Source: Actinomycetes bacterium (GTDB taxonomy: Bacteria; Actinomycetota; Actinomycetes; Propionibacteriales; Propionibacteriaceae). From it: a stretch of 64,000 bases of DNA. The stretch spans positions 310,001 to 374,000 of the forward strand of contig JAEXAS010000009.1 of the NCBI GenBank assembly GCA_023458095.1, given 5' to 3'. Shown one piece after another: positions 61,476 to 64,000 of the stretch (positions within the stretch are counted from its first letter, which is position 1; every line of letters starts with the position of its first letter). Under the pieces are notes generated by a model. The model was not told where the DNA came from, did no database searches, and was given only the letters and a program-made list of their open reading frames with translations. Position numbers and translations under genes: made by a program.

Positions 61476-62276
61476 TCAGTCCTTCGGCGAGCGGGGAACC
61501 CGGTGCCCCACCCGAATGTCAAAGACCATCTCCGGCGCCATTTCGCCACGAATTTCGGCCAGCATGCCGGTCAGCGCCGCCATGATTCGGGCACTGGCTT
61601 TGCGCACAGCTTCGGGATCATCGGCTGGTCCCAGATCCTGAAGATCGATGGGCTTTCCGGCCCGCATGATCATGGTCTTGCGGGGGAGCAGCCGTGGCCA
61701 GGTGGCCTTCTTGCCCGGCATGAGCAGGTTCGCCCCCCACTGCGCCACCGGCACCACCGGGACGCCGGTGCTGAGCGCCAGCCGAGCCGCGCCGGGACGG
61801 GCCGTCATGGGCCAGGTCTGCGGATCTGCAGTAATGGTGCCTTCGGGGTAGATCACAACGCACTCCCCCGCCGCCAAAGCCTCTTTGGCGTGGACGAGGG
61901 CATCTTTGGCGCGCTCAGTGTTTCGTTCCACCGGAATCTGCCCGGTGGCTCGTGCCAATTGGCCGATCACCGGAACCCGCCAAAGGTCCGATTTGCCCAG
62001 GGCGCGCGGCCAGCGGCCATTCCAGATCAGGTACTGCGCCAGCGCGATCGGGTCGAATTTCGAAATGTGGTTCGACACCACGATCACCGCACCGTCGGCG
62101 GGCAGGGTCGCTGCATCGTCCCAATCGCAGTCGACGGCGGCGCGCACCAATCCGGCCACCGCCCGCACAGTGCGCCGATAGATCGGCTGCACGGGGGTGG
62201 GATTGGCCACCTTCAGCGCCAGCTTCGCCCGGGCGGTGCCCCGAACGGCTGGACGCAGCGGTTCCTCGAAACTCAC
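61476..62276 (-). CDS. plsC: 1-acyl-sn-glycerol-3-phosphate acyltransferase (PlsC family)
   Basis: 266-residue acyltransferase making phosphatidic acid or a related lipid. The HX4D motif is in SNHISKFDP, with VIYPEGTIT as the glycerol-phosphate-binding motif. GTG at 62276 overlaps the leuD stop (GTGA), which favours it over longer starts inside leuD. Whether it uses lysophosphatidic acid or another acceptor cannot be told. Confidence 0.88.
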   Translation of the reverse strand: MSFEEPLRPAVRGTARAKLALKVANPTPVQPIYRRTVRAVAGLVRAAVDCDWDDAATLPADGAVIVVSNHISKFDPIALAQYLIWNGRWPRALGKSDLWRVPVIGQLARATGQIPVERNTERAKDALVHAKEALAAGECVVIYPEGTITADPQTWPMTARPGAARLALSTGVPVVPVAQWGANLLMPGKKATWPRLLPRKTMIMRAGKPIDLQDLGPADDPEAVRKASARIMAALTGMLAEIRGEMAPEMVFDIRVGHRVPRSPKD

Positions 62277-62878
62277 CCAGCGATCTTGGCAGGCAAAGTC
62301 TTCGGCAGCCAACCCGGACGCTTCGCCTCAAAAGCGGCGATGTCGGCGTCATGGCTCAGCGTGATCGCGATATCGTCCAGGCCCTCGAGCAGGCGATGCC
62401 GGGTGTAGTCGTCGATCGCGAAGTCGAAGACCTGGCCACCAGCGGTGATGGTCTTGGCGACCAGATCAACGCTGGACTCCACGCCCGGGGTTTCCTCGGC
62501 GATAGCCCACAGTTGCTCCACCACGGACTGATCGACGGTCGCGATCACCAGCCCGGCCTTGCCGGAGTTGCCGCGGAAGATGTCGCCGAAGCGGGAACCG
62601 ATGATGACTCGGAAACCGTAGTTCTGCAAAGCCCAGACGGCGTGCTCGCGGGAGGAGCCGGTACCGAAGTCCGGGCCCGCGACCAGAATCGAGCCCGCGG
62701 CATAGGCCGGCTGATTGAGCACGAACTCCGGATCGTTACGCCAGGCGGAGAACAGGCCGTCCTCGAAGCCGGTGCGGGTGACCCGCTTGAGGTAGACCGC
62801 CGGAATGATCTGGTCGGTGTCGACATTGCTGCGTCGCAGCGGAACCGCGATACCGGTGTGTGAACTGAACTTTTCCAT
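62273..62878 (-). CDS. leuD: 3-isopropylmalate dehydratase small subunit
   Basis: 201-residue swivel-domain subunit of the leucine-pathway isomerase. RSNVDTDQIIPAVYLK and GPDFGTGSSREHAVWALQ are diagnostic. AAGGAG 6-7 nt before the ATG. It follows leuC by 10 nt and is coupled to plsC by a 4-nt overlap. Confidence 0.95.
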   Translation of the reverse strand: MEKFSSHTGIAVPLRRSNVDTDQIIPAVYLKRVTRTGFEDGLFSAWRNDPEFVLNQPAYAAGSILVAGPDFGTGSSREHAVWALQNYGFRVIIGSRFGDIFRGNSGKAGLVIATVDQSVVEQLWAIAEETPGVESSVDLVAKTITAGGQVFDFAIDDYTRHRLLEGLDDIAITLSHDADIAAFEAKRPGWLPKTLPAKIAG

Positions 62879-62888
62879 GTCGATCTCC

Positions 62889-64000
62889 TTACAGGTCCGC
62901 CGGGGAGCTCAGGGTGCCGCGAATCGCGGTGGCCGCAGCCACCAGCGGTGACACCAGATGGGTGCGTCCGCCCTTGCCCTGACGCCCTTCGAAGTTGCGG
63001 TTGGAGGTGGACGCACTGCGCTCACCGGGGGCCAACTGGTCGGGATTCATGCCCAAGCACATCGAACAGCCGGCTGCCCGCCATTCGGCGCCGAACTCGG
63101 TGAAGATCGCATCCAGTCCCTCTTCCTCAGCCTGGGCCTTCACCCGTGCCGAACCGGGAACCACCAGCATCCGCACGCCGTCGGCGATCGTGGCTCCCTT
63201 CACCACCTCAGCGGCGGCGCGCAGGTCTTCGATGCGTCCGTTGGTGCATGAGCCCAGGAAGACCGTGTCGACCTTGATCTGCTGCATCGGGGTTCCGGCG
63301 CTCAAGCCCATGTACTCCAACGCCCGCTCGGCGGCGGCTTTGGCCACCGGATCGGTGAAGTCGTCAGGCCCCGGCACGCTGGCCGACAGCGGCACGCCCT
63401 GGCCGGGGTTGGTGCCCCAGGTGACGAAGGGGCTCAACTGGCTGGCGTCGATGTCGACCTCCGCGTCGAAGGTGGCGTCGGCATCGCTGAACAGCGTGCG
63501 CCAATGAGCCACTGCGGCGTCCCAATCGGCACCTTCGGGGGCATGTGGACGGCCCTTCAGGTAGGCGAAGGTCGTCTCGTCCGGCGCGACCATGCCGGCC
63601 TTGGCACCCCATTCGATGCTCATATTGCAGATGGTCATGCGACCTTCCATCGACATCTTCTCGATGGTGTCGCCGCGGTACTCCACGATGTAGCCCTGGC
63701 CGCCACCGGTCCCAACCTTCGCGATCAGGGCCAGCACGACGTCCTTGGCCGTAACTCCGGCCGGCAACTCGCCGGTGATATTCACAGCCATCGTCTTCGG
63801 ACGAGCCTGCGGCAAGGTCTGGGTGGCCATCACATGCTCCACCTCAGAGGTGCCGATGCCGAAGGCGAGCGCCCCAAAGGCGCCGTGGGTCGCGGTATGG
63901 GAGTCACCACAGACCACGGTCAGGCCAGGCTGGGTCAGACCCAACTGCGGGCCGATGATGTGCACCACACCCTGGTCGAGATCACCCAGCGAGTGAATCC
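62889..64000 (-). CDS. leuC: 3-isopropylmalate dehydratase large subunit, C-terminal part
   Basis: Partial gene; its start lies right of the window and about 370 codons are seen. The enzyme isomerises 2- to 3-isopropylmalate with a 4Fe-4S cluster. GPQLGLTQPGLTVVCGDSH, FLGSCTNGRIEDL and CSMCLGMNPDQL supply the conserved blocks and the three cluster cysteines. The frame stays open to the window edge. Forms leuCD with the next gene. Confidence 0.95.
   Translation of the reverse strand, partial: IHSLGDLDQGVVHIIGPQLGLTQPGLTVVCGDSHTATHGAFGALAFGIGTSEVEHVMATQTLPQARPKTMAVNITGELPAGVTAKDVVLALIAKVGTGGGQGYIVEYRGDTIEKMSMEGRMTICNMSIEWGAKAGMVAPDETTFAYLKGRPHAPEGADWDAAVAHWRTLFSDADATFDAEVDIDASQLSPFVTWGTNPGQGVPLSASVPGPDDFTDPVAKAAAERALEYMGLSAGTPMQQIKVDTVFLGSCTNGRIEDLRAAAEVVKGATIADGVRMLVVPGSARVKAQAEEEGLDAIFTEFGAEWRAAGCSMCLGMNPDQLAPGERSASTSNRNFEGRQGKGGRTHLVSPLVAAATAIRGTLSSPADL

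Overview
The window is gene-dense (about 95% coding), high-GC, chromosomal core DNA of an actinobacterium. The evidence is the protein content (SepH, DUF4193, DUF3710, DUF4235, DUF5998, DUF3046, ClgR, RCK pair next to an APC permease) and a gene order like the Streptomyces hrdB-parE-parC-sepH-dut and recA-miaB-dapF neighbourhoods. A B12-dependent ribonucleotide reductase and general protein character would suit Propionibacteriales/Propionibacteriaceae, but that is inference. I see no rRNA, tRNA, insertion sequence, prophage, CRISPR array or foreign island. No stretch without a gene exceeds about 210 bp; the largest gaps (4172-4360, 24030-24220, 38851-39059, 39381-39578) are mainly promoters and operators.

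Layout. 1-2 kb: APC permease (partial) divergent from two RCK potassium-regulator genes. 2-3.5 kb: dut-DUF3710-OB operon. 3.6-9 kb: DUF4235, DUF4193, SepH, thymidine kinase, a phosphodiesterase-like protein, DUF5998 and an App1-type phosphatase. 9-14.5 kb: topoisomerase IV subunits parC and parE around a beta carbonic anhydrase, then DUF7455. 14.5-17 kb: macrodomain protein coupled to an S9 peptidase. 17-20.3 kb: gluABCD-type amino-acid ABC importer. 20.4-25.2 kb: primary sigma factor, oligopeptidase-B-like peptidase, second sigma-70 factor. 25.2-31 kb: TesB thioesterase, PAC2, HrpA helicase. 31-35.5 kb: stress protein, flavin-binding-type protein, AEC transporter, acyltransferase, VTT-type membrane protein. 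35.5-41.3 kb: nrdR-nrdJ, an SOS-type membrane protein divergent from lexA, DUF167 and DHFR/RibD-type genes. 41.3-51.7 kb: dinG-like helicase, hflX, dapF, miaA, antitoxin-like ORF, miaB, rny, recX, recA, DUF3046. 51.7-64 kb: clgR, cinA, pgsA, rimO, ftsK, thiL, ddl, a membrane-anchored MurF-like ligase, hydrolase, plsC, leuD, leuC (partial).

Two themes tie the window together. First, DNA-damage control: LexA boxes lie in front of lexA, its divergent membrane gene and recA, and recA also has a RecA-NDp (PafBC-type) promoter motif. NrdR, RecX and a DinG-like helicase belong to the same physiology. Second, leaderless expression: at least 14 genes have a TAnnnT-like -10 hexamer exactly 6 nt before the start codon and no Shine-Dalgarno, so transcription and translation probably begin at the same base. 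Genes inside operons use Shine-Dalgarno sequences or stop/start overlaps.

The least expected items are the DUF167 gene in frame behind the lexA stop without a canonical start codon, the SOS-boxed single-pass membrane protein, the membrane-anchored MurF-like ligase beside ddl, the degenerate tandem repeats that supply the end of a universal-stress gene, and the palindrome over the sepH promoter.
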